A model generated the notes under the pieces. The model saw only the letters and a program-made list of their open reading frames with translations, was not told the DNA's origin and did no database searches. The position numbers and the translations under genes were made by a program. A DNA stretch of 64,000 bases from Brasilonema angustatum HA4187-MV1 (GTDB taxonomy: Bacteria; Cyanobacteriota; Cyanobacteriia; Cyanobacteriales; Nostocaceae): the NCBI GenBank assembly GCA_019359695.1, contig JAHHGV010000032.1:47420-111419 (forward strand), given 5' to 3'. Each line of letters opens with the position of its first letter. Position 1 is the first letter of the stretch. Shown here one piece after another: positions 8,364 to 17,576 of the stretch.

Positions 8364-10580
8364 TTAACAATTAACAATCTTCTTCACCACCAGTTTCACC
8401 TGTTCCGTTGTCCATTTGTCACTGGGATAAGCCGCAGCACTGACATCTCTATTTGGGGGTTGTTCACTCGCAACTGCTGCTAATAATTCTTCAAGTGGGT
8501 TAGTTGCTCTAAATACCTGTGTTCCTTTACGAGGTTTGTCTAGTGCTGGTAGTTCAAGACACCGGAAATTCGTTGCACCAACTGTGGCAAAAACTTTGAG
8601 AACATCGGCACTTTCGTTGTAACCTTCAGAAAGGCTTGTATGGATGCGAATCAGTTTCTCCCTGCCCGGATCTAACGGTTCAAAGGCACCAGCACCTTCT
8701 GGGTGTAGCTGGGAAATACTCCAATCAGCTTGAATTGCCAGTACGGTAATATTGAGAACTTTGGTTGATTCATTGCGGATACGCAGTATTGCATATTCAT
8801 CTACGTCAAAGGTTGGGACGTTACCTGGAGCATTTAATGGCAGTAATTCACCTCTGTTTTCTCCTGGTAGGCAGATGTCAACTTTTAGTTTTCCTGCAAA
8901 TGATGATATAGGATCGTTGTTGTCTAGTTGTAAAGTCGCTTGATACTTGGAAAGATGCACTAAGCGGTTGACGACACTAGCTGCAGCATTGTGTTCGTCT
9001 ACTTTGAGTAGAGGGCGCAAATTAATTAATTCTCCACCTGCATCCAGAATTTCATACTCACCTTCAGCGTTGACAGATACCTGATAGGTGACAGGTTCAT
9101 CACTCGGTTGATCGCTAGATAAGAACTCTACCCAACCATTGCCTTCTACGTTTTCTTTAACGGCTTTGACTGCTGTCAATGCTTCTTTATAATCTATTTC
9201 TTTTGGTAGTTGCTGATTTTCTAAAGGAGGCAACAGGCGTACTTTTCGGACAAGTTTGACGCTAGGAGACAGTAGTATAGCAGAAGCACCATCTTCAATC
9301 ATTCCTTCACTGAGGGTTTGCTGTGTTGAATTACCCGCTTTAGAAGGAGGAACATAAAGACGCAAGTTATTACCTGCTTGTTCTTGACGCAGGATTTTGG
9401 TAATTTCAGCAATAGATTCTTCTGCACCCACTTCTACAACTTTAGCCAGTGCGACTCGTTTATCAGTTTGGGAAAAATCGCTTATGCCTAATTGATAGAT
9501 AGCAAACTCCGCGCCCTTACGCAAACCTTGTGCTTCGCCTGCTTGCAAGAGTACCTGATTCTTTGCCACATCTACTTTCTTGACAAGAATGGCAGACTGT
9601 GAGTTTGTAGATTTACCGCCGAAGATTAAGCGATCGCCTTCTCCTTGCAGCATTGGTGTTTGTTGTTGAAACTGACTGTTTATTTTGGCGAGGATGCGAT
9701 CGTGCAGTACCTTTAAAGTACAATCATTCCCCAGCTTCTGTAGAGAGTCTAATAACCAATAAGTTAACGCACCATTCCTTTCTTTACCATCAAAAGCATA
9801 TTCATAAGCAGACTCATTATCCCGACAAGCAGCCAATAAAACATATCCTTTAGGTTCAGGTAACCATCCACTAGCTGTAGTTACGTTGCGAGTGTTTTGT
9901 TGTCCCTGTGTTAATCCTTGCCAGTTTTGGATCAATTCTTCAGTTGATGCAACTAAGCTTTGTGTTGGTCGTGGCGTTGTATCTATAATATTCTTATTTA
10001 AACCGCGAATATTAGAATCATTAATTTCTCCTCGTGTTGCTCCTCCAGAATGACAGCTATCCAGAACCAGCGTGACCACTAACTTTTTATCTACCATATT
10101 TTGTAGAAGTTTTGCCAACTCTAGATCACGAAGATAACGAGCTTCTGAATTACCAATATCTGTAGGGACAAGTGATTCATCTACCCCGTAGCTTCCTTTA
10201 AGATCAGGATAAATTGTTGTCGAACGTCCACCATGTCCGGAGTAGTGAATGTAGACTTGGTCTTGAGGTTGAGCTAAATCAGTGAGTTGCTTAAATTTGG
10301 CTACAATATTCTCATATGTAGGTAGCTGCTCGGATGGCTCTTGCGGTATGTTGGGACTCTCAGAGTTGGAAGCTGTGAGTTTAAGAATATCTGCTGGGGG
10401 TACTTGCAGTACGTTTGTTAAGAAAGATTCGACATGATTAATGTCGCGCACACAACCAGTAAGACTGCTGTAAAAACCTCCTTGTGGTAGCATGTTCGGT
10501 AAATAGCAATCAACCCCAATCAATAAAGCGAAGAATTTGGAGCTAGATTTTGCACTTTGTTGAATCATATAAGGCTGCAC
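8364..10580 (-). CDS. Caspase family protein (peptidase C14) with DUF4384-like C-terminus
   Basis: 738 residues. The N-terminal p20-like domain (about 12-320) begins FFALLIGVDCYLPN. It shows the catalytic histidine in VYIHYSGHGG and the catalytic cysteine in LVLDSCHSGGATR, the classic caspase/orthocaspase dyad. A second region (about 570-680), with DEYAILRIRNES and a pattern of beta strands, resembles DUF4384, often fused to bacterial caspases. It is expected to be a cytosolic cysteine protease with arginine/lysine preference, as in metacaspases; targets are unknown. The CHAT-STAND-WD40 gene follows 198 bp downstream on the same strand. An alternative start is the Met four codons in. Confidence 0.9.
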   Translation of the reverse strand: MQPYMIQQSAKSSSKFFALLIGVDCYLPNMLPQGGFYSSLTGCVRDINHVESFLTNVLQVPPADILKLTASNSESPNIPQEPSEQLPTYENIVAKFKQLTDLAQPQDQVYIHYSGHGGRSTTIYPDLKGSYGVDESLVPTDIGNSEARYLRDLELAKLLQNMVDKKLVVTLVLDSCHSGGATRGEINDSNIRGLNKNIIDTTPRPTQSLVASTEELIQNWQGLTQGQQNTRNVTTASGWLPEPKGYVLLAACRDNESAYEYAFDGKERNGALTYWLLDSLQKLGNDCTLKVLHDRILAKINSQFQQQTPMLQGEGDRLIFGGKSTNSQSAILVKKVDVAKNQVLLQAGEAQGLRKGAEFAIYQLGISDFSQTDKRVALAKVVEVGAEESIAEITKILRQEQAGNNLRLYVPPSKAGNSTQQTLSEGMIEDGASAILLSPSVKLVRKVRLLPPLENQQLPKEIDYKEALTAVKAVKENVEGNGWVEFLSSDQPSDEPVTYQVSVNAEGEYEILDAGGELINLRPLLKVDEHNAAASVVNRLVHLSKYQATLQLDNNDPISSFAGKLKVDICLPGENRGELLPLNAPGNVPTFDVDEYAILRIRNESTKVLNITVLAIQADWSISQLHPEGAGAFEPLDPGREKLIRIHTSLSEGYNESADVLKVFATVGATNFRCLELPALDKPRKGTQVFRATNPLEELLAAVASEQPPNRDVSAAAYPSDKWTTEQVKLVVKKIVNC

Positions 10581-10764
10581 CTTCTAAGAACTTCCAGAAT
10601 CATTCCAAAACAAGAGCAGTCAATGGAACTGTTCCATAGTTCTTACTAGATGTCACCAAGGCTGACTTATGCAGGAATCAAGTGAGTGTTCATATCTCAT
10701 TACTGAATGAAGTACTATAGGACTCGTATTTGATTTTTGACGAAGCTAGGTACATTTTTATTGC

Positions 10765-10803
10765 TTCTTAAGCGTTAAGCGTTCCCTGTTAAGCGTTCCC
10801 TGC
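10765..10803. repeat. Heptamer STRR (TTAAGCG / TTCCCTG)
   Basis: Alternating TTAAGCG and TTCCCTG heptamers end in TGCTATA just before the DUF429 gene. The same heptamers occur at 17447-17490, 21450-21486 and inside the MITE copy at 44027. Confidence 0.85.
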
Positions 10804-10842
10804 TATATGTCAAAGACTAAGGAGGAAACAATTCATACAACA

Positions 10843-11631
10843 ATGAAATTTCTCGGAATTGACTTAGGCTGGAAATCCCAACCCAGCGGCTTATCCTACT
10901 TAGAATTAATAGATGGAAAACTGCAAATACAAGATATAGACCGCAAAGAATCTATTGCAGACATCTTAACCTGGATTGATACTTGCGTTACACCAGAACA
11001 ACCCGCCATCATCGGTGTAGACGCACCCACTCTCATTCCCAACGCTACTGGAAGTCGCTTACCCGACAAACTCACCCACAAACACTTTGGCAAATATCAC
11101 GCTGGATGCTATCCAGCAAATCTCGGCTTGCCCTTTGCAGAAAGAACAGTCAACTTTGGCTTAGAATTAGAAGTCCGTGGTTTCGCCCACGCACCAACTA
11201 TCGAACCACAAAAACCAGGCAGATACCAAATAGAAGTTTTTCCTCATCCAGCCATAGTTAATTTATTTGGTTTAGAACGAATTCTTAAATATAAAAAAGG
11301 ACGCTTGAGCGATCGCCGCCTCGAACTCATCAAACTCTACAATTACATCACACAAATCTTACCCTCTCTCGATCCCCCTCTGTTTTCTCTGCGTCTGGGC
11401 GGTATGTCCTCCGGACACGCTGCGCGTTCGCTCAGCGTCTCCGCAGGAGATACGTTTCTTCCCGAAATTCCCACCACAGGCGCAGCCCTTAAACAAGTTG
11501 AAGACAAACTCGATAGCCTCATCTGTGCTTATGTCGCTGCATACTGGTGGTTTTGGGGGGAGCAACGTAACCTGGTTCTGGGCGATCGCACTACAGGTTA
11601 CATTGTCGTCCCCTCAAAAAGTCAAAAGTAA
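10843..11631 (+). CDS. DUF429 domain protein
   Basis: About 262 residues starting MKFLGIDLGWKSQPSG, the usual DUF429 start with an RNase H-like first strand (GIDLGW). A second acidic strand is seen in AIIGVDAPT. I prefer the ATG at 10843 over the one at 10807 because an AAGGAGG ribosome site lies at 10821-10827 and the family begins here. The biochemical function is not established. An insert of about 24 residues (RLGGMSSGHAARSLSVSAGD region) is encoded by a near-palindromic repeat at 11402-11453 and splits the otherwise normal C-terminal part. It converges on glgP across a shared terminator. Confidence 0.8.
   Translation: MKFLGIDLGWKSQPSGLSYLELIDGKLQIQDIDRKESIADILTWIDTCVTPEQPAIIGVDAPTLIPNATGSRLPDKLTHKHFGKYHAGCYPANLGLPFAERTVNFGLELEVRGFAHAPTIEPQKPGRYQIEVFPHPAIVNLFGLERILKYKKGRLSDRRLELIKLYNYITQILPSLDPPLFSLRLGGMSSGHAARSLSVSAGDTFLPEIPTTGAALKQVEDKLDSLICAYVAAYWWFWGEQRNLVLGDRTTGYIVVPSKSQK
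11402..11453. repeat. Near-palindromic repeat inserted in frame within DUF429
   Basis: GTATGTCCTCCGGACACGCT and its partner AGCGTCTCCGCAGGAGATAC form an imperfect palindrome of 52 bp with GCGCGTTCGC at its centre. Related GC-rich blocks occur at 15450-15510, 27105-27165 and 61770-61840. The element keeps the reading frame open. Confidence 0.7.
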
Positions 11632-11652
11632 TTCTTTTTACTTTTGACTTTT
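11617..11652. terminator. Bidirectional terminator between DUF429 and glgP
   Basis: AAAAGTCAAAAGTAA (11617-11631) is a perfect 15-bp inverted match to TTACTTTTGACTTTT (11638-11652). The hairpin is flanked by A's and T's and lies exactly between two convergent genes, so it can end transcription from both sides. Confidence 0.75.
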
Positions 11653-11662
11653 CACTTCTTGA

Positions 11663-14236
11663 CTATGCCCAAACAATTACCCTTGGCTCATAAGGACTGG
11701 AGAGGTATTTGTGGTCAGGCAAGACTCGTAAGGACAGCCCTTGTAAACCAGATATGTTATACATAATTTCTACAGTGTAAATACTTAAGCCATCCTGATC
11801 TTCTCCTTGGTAATCCATGACCACAGGGACACCGTTGACAATATCGCCATCAGCATCAATGGCACCTTGGTACAGTTCCACTTGTACATCCTTGTTTGTC
11901 AAAGTTGCCAGATCAACTTTGGCTTTGACGTTAACAATTTGGTTAACTTCAATATCTGCTCCTGAGGATACGTTAACATCTTTGATTTTGATGTCGGACC
12001 AGTGTGCAGTGAGATTCTCTTTCCAAGCAGCTAATTCTTTAGCTGGGGCGTATTTATCAGCAGTAAGAATGTGGAAGCGATCGCTTGCTGGGAAATAAGC
12101 GCGTTCTGCATATTCTCGCACCATCCGTGCCGTGTTAAAGAACGGACAATTTAACCGGATTGCATCTTTCATTTTGTCAACCCAGTGACGAGGCAAACCA
12201 TCAACATCTCGGTCGTAAAACAGAGGAACAACTTCATTTTCCAGCAAATCGTAAAAAGCATTTGCCTCTATTTCATCTTGGTAAGTGGGATCATCATACA
12301 TTTCCCCATGTCCAATCGCCCAACCAGTACGAACATAATCAGCTTCATCCCACCAACCATCTAGTACGCTTAAATTCGGCAAACCATTCATAGCTGCCTT
12401 CATCCCACTTGTACCAGAAGCTTCCCGTGGACGGCGCGGAGTATTTAACCAGATATCACAACCAGCAACCATCAACCGAGATATATAAATATCGTAGTTC
12501 GGGACAAACACAATCTGCTTTTGCAAACCCTGTTCGTCGATGAAGTGATTGATCTCGCGGATAAGTTCCTTACCAGGAATATCCTTGGGGTGTGCTTTAC
12601 CAGAGATCACAAACTGCACCTTACGGTCTTTGTTGGCCAACAAAATCCGCTTAATTCGCTCAACATCCCGCATCCACAGAGTAGCACGTTTGTAGGTTGC
12701 AAAGCGACGGGCAAAGCCAATGGTGAGAACTTTGGGATCAAGAACTTCTTGTGCAGAGGCAATTTCTGAGGCAGAAGCACCACGGTCTCGCAAATGCTTC
12801 ACCAGACGCTCCCGCACATAGACAATCATATCTAAGCGGCAGCGCTCGTGATTACGCCACAACTCCTCATCGGGGATCGCGTCCATCCTTTCCCACAAAG
12901 GGTTATCAGTCGGTGCGGATGACCAGCTTGGTCCTAGATAGCGATCGTACAACTCCTGTGTAGATTTAGCAACACAACTGCGAGCATGAACGCCGTTCGT
13001 AATTGCTTTAATCGGCACTTCCTCTGTTGGCACATTTTGCCACAAACCCTTAAACATTTGCCGTGACACCACACCATGCAGTTGTGCCACACCGTTAGAG
13101 AATGTTGCCATTTTCAGTGCCAAAACCGCCATACTAAAAGGCGCAGACGAATCTTTACTATTTTCGCGTCCCAAAGCTAAATATTGCTCTTTATCTAAGC
13201 CAAAGACATCAGCGTAATGTCCCAGGTAGTACAACATTTTGTCTGGGGGGAATAAGTCAATTCCCGCTGGTACTGGTGTGTGAGTCGTAAAGATATTACT
13301 GGAAGCCACCACCTGTTTGGCTTGGGGATAATTCAGCCCCTGTTCCTGAAGAAGAATGCGGATACGTTCTAGGGCAGAGAATGCCGCGTGACCTTCATTC
13401 ATATGATACGCGGTGATGTTGTATCCAAGGGCTTTTAGCATTCGCACACCACCGATACCCAGCATAATTTCTTGGTGGATACGCATATCGATATCGCCAC
13501 CGTAGAGCTGGTCTGTGATGTTGTGGTCGTAAGGATTATTGGGTTCAATGTTAGTGTCGAGCATATACAGGGGAACTGATCCCACTTGTACACGCCAAAC
13601 TCTAGCATAAACAGTACGCCCTGGATAATCCACCTCAATCCGCAATTCTGAGCCATCAGGATTGCGTTCCAGGTGCAAAGTCATATTATAAAAGTCGTTG
13701 ATTGGGTAGCGTTCCTGCTGCCAACCATCAGCATTCAGATATTGAGCAAAATAGCCTTGCTGGTAGAGTAAGCCCACACCAACCAAAGGTAGCCCTAAAT
13801 CGCTAGCAGATTTGAGGTGATCCCCAGCAAGAACTCCCAAGCCTCCAGAATAGACAGGCAAACAATCTACAAGCCCAAACTCAGCCGAGAAATAGGCGTA
13901 ATATTCTTGTCCTTTGTCATCTGAGGCATGACCAATTCTTTGTTTCTGATACCAGGTACGCTCTTGCAAATAATCCTCTAACTGGCGCGCGGCTCGATCC
14001 ATTTGTGCCAGGAAGCCTTCATCTTCCACAACTTCCAACAGACGCGCTTGGCTAATGGTACCGAGCATCAAAACCGGGTTATGACGGCTAGATTCCCATA
14101 AATCAGGATCTAAACGTCGGAATAAGTCTTTCGTCTCAACGTTCCAATCCCAGTGCAGGTTATATGCCAGCTTCCGCAGTGGCTCAAGTCGCTGCGGTAG
14201 TGAAGGGGAAACATTAAAAGTGCGAATCGGCTGCAT
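11663..14236 (-). CDS. glgP: Alpha-glucan (glycogen/maltodextrin) phosphorylase
   Basis: 857 residues, the length of the DUF3417-containing alpha-glucan phosphorylase type. The N-terminus (FNVSPSLPQRLEPLRKLAYN) is the DUF3417 region. EFGLVDCLPVYSGGLGVLAG is a signature of the catalytic core, and SGTSGMKAAMNGLPNLSVLD carries the lysine that holds pyridoxal phosphate. The enzyme releases glucose-1-phosphate from glycogen by phosphorolysis in the cytosol. The 5' leader contains a perfect 9-bp hairpin 11 bases before the ATG. Confidence 0.95.
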   Translation of the reverse strand: MQPIRTFNVSPSLPQRLEPLRKLAYNLHWDWNVETKDLFRRLDPDLWESSRHNPVLMLGTISQARLLEVVEDEGFLAQMDRAARQLEDYLQERTWYQKQRIGHASDDKGQEYYAYFSAEFGLVDCLPVYSGGLGVLAGDHLKSASDLGLPLVGVGLLYQQGYFAQYLNADGWQQERYPINDFYNMTLHLERNPDGSELRIEVDYPGRTVYARVWRVQVGSVPLYMLDTNIEPNNPYDHNITDQLYGGDIDMRIHQEIMLGIGGVRMLKALGYNITAYHMNEGHAAFSALERIRILLQEQGLNYPQAKQVVASSNIFTTHTPVPAGIDLFPPDKMLYYLGHYADVFGLDKEQYLALGRENSKDSSAPFSMAVLALKMATFSNGVAQLHGVVSRQMFKGLWQNVPTEEVPIKAITNGVHARSCVAKSTQELYDRYLGPSWSSAPTDNPLWERMDAIPDEELWRNHERCRLDMIVYVRERLVKHLRDRGASASEIASAQEVLDPKVLTIGFARRFATYKRATLWMRDVERIKRILLANKDRKVQFVISGKAHPKDIPGKELIREINHFIDEQGLQKQIVFVPNYDIYISRLMVAGCDIWLNTPRRPREASGTSGMKAAMNGLPNLSVLDGWWDEADYVRTGWAIGHGEMYDDPTYQDEIEANAFYDLLENEVVPLFYDRDVDGLPRHWVDKMKDAIRLNCPFFNTARMVREYAERAYFPASDRFHILTADKYAPAKELAAWKENLTAHWSDIKIKDVNVSSGADIEVNQIVNVKAKVDLATLTNKDVQVELYQGAIDADGDIVNGVPVVMDYQGEDQDGLSIYTVEIMYNISGLQGLSLRVLPDHKYLSSPYEPRVIVWA

Positions 14237-14246
14237 AGGTTAGCGA

Positions 14247-14268
14247 AACTATAGCTTTGGCTATAGTT
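14247..14268. promoter_or_regulatory. Perfect hairpin in the glgP leader
   Basis: AACTATAGC, a TTTG loop and GCTATAGTT form a 9-bp perfect inverted repeat 11-32 bases upstream of the glgP start codon. It could be an operator or an mRNA structure that overlaps the ribosome-binding region. No function is known. Confidence 0.4.
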
Positions 14269-14629
14269 ATTGTTGACTGTATTTTTGTTATCCAACCAAT
14301 TCTTTATACTATGTTTGTAAACTTACGATGACATTGTTAAGCTGTGAAAAGTTCTCTCAGTTTTGTCGCTAAAGCTGATATCAAGGGTATTTCAAACACT
14401 ATGCCTTGCTCATTACCATATCTTGGATACAGAAAAACTTAATCATTTTCATATATGATCCCCGCAAATGTACTAAGGATAATGAGTATCTTTCAATAAT
14501 TTTAGATTTTTGTGAACAGCTTCGACAAAGCCTGAGTGGCTCAAGGGTTTAGAGGATACATCCTTGAGAATTACTGAAATTATAATGGTAATATTTTTTA
14601 TTGCTAACTGACCACTCAACGCCCTTTCT
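14269..14629. other. Intergenic region without a recognisable gene
   Basis: About 360 bases of AT-rich DNA upstream of glgP (minus strand) and of a pseudogene (plus strand). Promoters for glgP should lie here, but I could not identify a convincing -35/-10 pair, and no ORF or RNA gene was recognised. Confidence 0.5.
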
Positions 14630-15450
14630 ATGACTGAAAACCATACATTTGAGCAAGTTAAAAAATCTCTTCAAGATGCTGGTATTTATTTTGTCCGAAT
14701 TTTGTGGTGCGACAATGCCAACATCATTCGTGGCAAAGCGGTTCATGGGGAATGCTGTCCCACTATTTTGAACATGGTGTGGGTATATCCGCAGGACAAC
14801 AAGGGCTTCCTGTGATGTACGATGCTGTTGTTCCCGAAACTGGTCTAGGTCCGGTAGGCGAAATCAGATTAGTTCCAGATTGGTCTAGCCTCACACCTTT
14901 GCCTTATTCTCCTGGACATGCCCGTGTGATGGGAAACATGGTACATCATGGGCAGCCTTGGGCGCTGTGTCCTCGCAACTTTCTGGGCAATTACACACTG
15001 GCTTTGGCGATCCAGATTTAGATTTGCGTTTTGCAAATCCCCTCTATTTGCGTCCTATCCTAGAATTACCTGAGTATCGCAATGTTCCCCTTGTTCTTCT
15101 CCATGCTTCATATCCTTACATGCAAGAAGCTGGTTACTTGGCTTCTGTTTATCCCCAGGTTTATCTAGATTTTGGTTTGGCAATACCATTTTTGAGTGTA
15201 TCCGGAATGCGGGAAGCAATGCGACAATTATTAGAGTTAACTCCTACCACGAAACTGATGTATTCATCCGATGCTCACCAAATTCCACCAGTTGTATTAT
15301 TTGGGAGCAAACTGGGGGCTTCAAATTTTGGGACAAGTGCTAGAGCAAGCAATTCAAGATTCTGATATAACTGCAAAGGAAGGAATGAAGATAGCTCATG
15401 GGATTTTACGCGAATACGCCAGTCGCTACAATGGAACGGCAGATGCACTC
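14630..15450 (+). pseudogene. Glutamine-synthetase-like / FluG-type amidohydrolase remnant
   Basis: Pieces in three frames. First comes a glutamine synthetase N-terminal (beta-grasp) part: [20 protein letters not shown], then after a frameshift near 14750 [20 protein letters not shown] and [10 protein letters not shown]. Near 14990 the sequence jumps directly to a FluG-type amidohydrolase C-terminal part: [48 protein letters not shown] further frameshift near 15290 leads to WGLQILGQVLEQA and ILREYASRY. The catalytic GS domain and the amidohydrolase N-terminus are gone, so one large deletion fused two genes. The end runs into GC-rich repeat DNA (to about 15510). Confidence 0.85.
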
Positions 15451-15711
15451 AACGCGCGGCTTCGCGATGCTCCGGCAGGGAGCCGCCTGCATGCGATCGC
15501 TTCTGGGGATGCAGGGTTTGTTGTACTGCCCAAACAAGGACACCAAATAAGATATAAAAAAGTTTTTGGCAAGACTAATTTAGGTGCGTTTGCCCCTACA
15601 CCCCTAGTTTTGGTCACTTTTTTTGTTGTTTTTCTAAAATGAATGCATAATTTTGAATTTCTAACCCTATGAAATCAAAAATCGTATTCATAATTAAAAT
15701 AAGAACTTAAA

Positions 15712-17205
15712 ATGACTGCAGAAATAAACCCAGGAACTTTAATCAATAATCGTTATCTGATTCAGAAGATTCTTGGACAAGGGGGGTTTGGACGAACTTA
15801 CTTAGCATTTGATACTCAGCGTTTTGATGAAGCCTGTGTTCTCAAAGAGTTTGTACCTGCAACCACCAAAAAAGAGATTATTCGTAAATCAAGAGAGTTA
15901 TTTGAGCGGGAAGCTAAAGTTTTATACCAAATTCAACATCCCCAAATTCCCAAATTTCTGGCTTGGTTGACGGAGAACGAGCGGTTGTTTATCGTCCAAG
16001 AATATATTAATGGTAAAAATTATGCACAAATTTTATCCGAACGTCTTCATAACAAAGGTAGACCATTTTCCGAAACTGAAGTCAGAGCATGGCTACTAGA
16101 TATGTTGCCAGTTTTGGAATATATCCACGATCGCAAGATTCTTCACCGGGATATTTCACTGGAAAATGTTATGCTTCGCCATAACGAATCTAAACCCATG
16201 CTGATTGACTTTGGGGTGGTTAAGGAGAAATTGACCGAGATATTATCAGCCCAATCTCCAAATCACCAATACTCAGTTCAGAATTCAGTAGTAGGGAAAA
16301 TTGGCTACTCTGCACCAGAACAGCTGCGTATAGGATGTTCCTACCCTTCAAGTGATATTTACTCACTTGCTGTTTCTGCGGTTATCCTTTTGACTGGAAG
16401 AATGCCACATGTGTTGATGGATGGTTCTCTAAACTGGCAATGGCGCTCCTATGTCAATATCAGTGACTCTCTAGCTCGCATACTAGAAAAAATGTTGGCA
16501 GAAGTACCAATAGAGCGCTACCAATCAGCAAAAGAAGTTTTGATTGAACTTAATGATAATAACTCATCATTATCACTTGGTGGGGTTTCGAGTCCGTTAC
16601 CGAAAACACCGCAAATTCAAACTAACACTACACACGGGCAGGAAAAGCAAAACAGCGAAACAAATACTAAATTCCATACACAAACACCAGTCTCTCTCAA
16701 TCCAGAATTTTTAGAGTTTGTCGGGCGAGAATTAACTAGTTTTGTTGGCCCTATCGCCAGCATTTTGATGACAAACACTTTAAACCAAAGCCCACAGATA
16801 GCCCAAAAGGAATTTACCGAAGCGCTAGCTAGGGAAATTTTTGATCCACAAAAAGCACAAGAGTTTAGAAATCGCCTCCAACTTGCTGTTGAACCTAACT
16901 CAGCAAAACTTGCAAATCCTAATAGTTTACACCAACCCCTTGGAAACTATCCTGCAATTAGCGATCCGGAATTTTTAGATCGTTGTCGGCGAGAACTAAT
17001 TAGTTTTGTTGGTCCTTTTGCTAGCGTTATTCTTATCAAAGATGCTTTAAACCAATACCCGAAGCTAACTCCAGCCCAACTTCTAGAAACTTTGATGGCA
17101 GAAATTCCTGATGAGCAAAAAGCACAAAAATTTAAAGAACGCATTCATAAAATCACAAGTCAGATCAAATCCCCTGGGGCGAACGCTCGCAGAATTAATC
17201 ATTGA
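15712..17205 (+). CDS. Serine/threonine protein kinase with duplicated C-terminal domain
   Basis: 497 residues. The kinase domain (about 14-285) shows the glycine loop GQGGFGRTY, the ATP lysine in VLKEF, catalytic loop HRDISLEN, LIDFGVVK and the APEQ motif. The residue after HRDI is Ser rather than Lys, a variant found in other cyanobacterial kinases. After a Thr/Gln-rich linker there are two copies of a 65-70-residue domain (about 337-395 and 415-475) sharing the core RELxSFVGPxAS and an LNQxP...EI...QKAQ pattern. That domain is probably a protein-interaction module, similar to DUF8082-type sequences. It is a soluble regulatory kinase with unknown targets. Confidence 0.9.
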   Translation: MTAEINPGTLINNRYLIQKILGQGGFGRTYLAFDTQRFDEACVLKEFVPATTKKEIIRKSRELFEREAKVLYQIQHPQIPKFLAWLTENERLFIVQEYINGKNYAQILSERLHNKGRPFSETEVRAWLLDMLPVLEYIHDRKILHRDISLENVMLRHNESKPMLIDFGVVKEKLTEILSAQSPNHQYSVQNSVVGKIGYSAPEQLRIGCSYPSSDIYSLAVSAVILLTGRMPHVLMDGSLNWQWRSYVNISDSLARILEKMLAEVPIERYQSAKEVLIELNDNNSSLSLGGVSSPLPKTPQIQTNTTHGQEKQNSETNTKFHTQTPVSLNPEFLEFVGRELTSFVGPIASILMTNTLNQSPQIAQKEFTEALAREIFDPQKAQEFRNRLQLAVEPNSAKLANPNSLHQPLGNYPAISDPEFLDRCRRELISFVGPFASVILIKDALNQYPKLTPAQLLETLMAEIPDEQKAQKFKERIHKITSQIKSPGANARRINH

Positions 17206-17239
17206 CACTTTCACGTCTGAGTTCTTCTTAAAAAAATAA

Positions 17240-17260
17240 GGGCATCTACAAGAGATGCCC
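17240..17260 (-). terminator. Rho-independent terminator reading on the minus strand
   Basis: GGGCATCT-ACAAG-AGATGCCC hairpin; on the minus strand it is followed directly by TTATTTTTTT. It is 317 bases beyond the stop of the minus-strand O-antigen-ligase-like gene, so it ends either that transcript or a small RNA transcribed from 17260-17420. Confidence 0.65.
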
Positions 17261-17446
17261 GTCATGCAGGAAAACACTACAAAAAGGTATTCCTACATCT
17301 TCCCAACAATCAGCGAACGTGACGAAATGCGGGATGAGCCACATACACGGTCACAGTCGTATAAGAGTAATTTTATGAACGTATAACTTTATAAACAACA
17401 GTGTATCTTCGGAAAACTCTGGACAGTGAGCAATGAGCTATAGCAG

Positions 17447-17490
17447 GGAACGCTTAACAGGGAACGCTTAACAGGAAACAGGGAACGGGG
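17447..17490. repeat. Heptamer STRR (GGGAACG / CTTAACA)
   Basis: CTATAGCAGGGAACG is followed by CTTAACA, GGGAACG, CTTAACA and degenerate GGGAACA units. This is the same array as at 10765 in the opposite orientation, again joined to a TATAGCA end. Confidence 0.8.
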
Positions 17491-17576
17491 AATAGGCTTG
17501 ATGGTCTGGTGGTGTCCGTATTTTCTTATTAGTTCATGTCCTAATCTACCTGGCAACTGCTATGTATAATAAGTTT

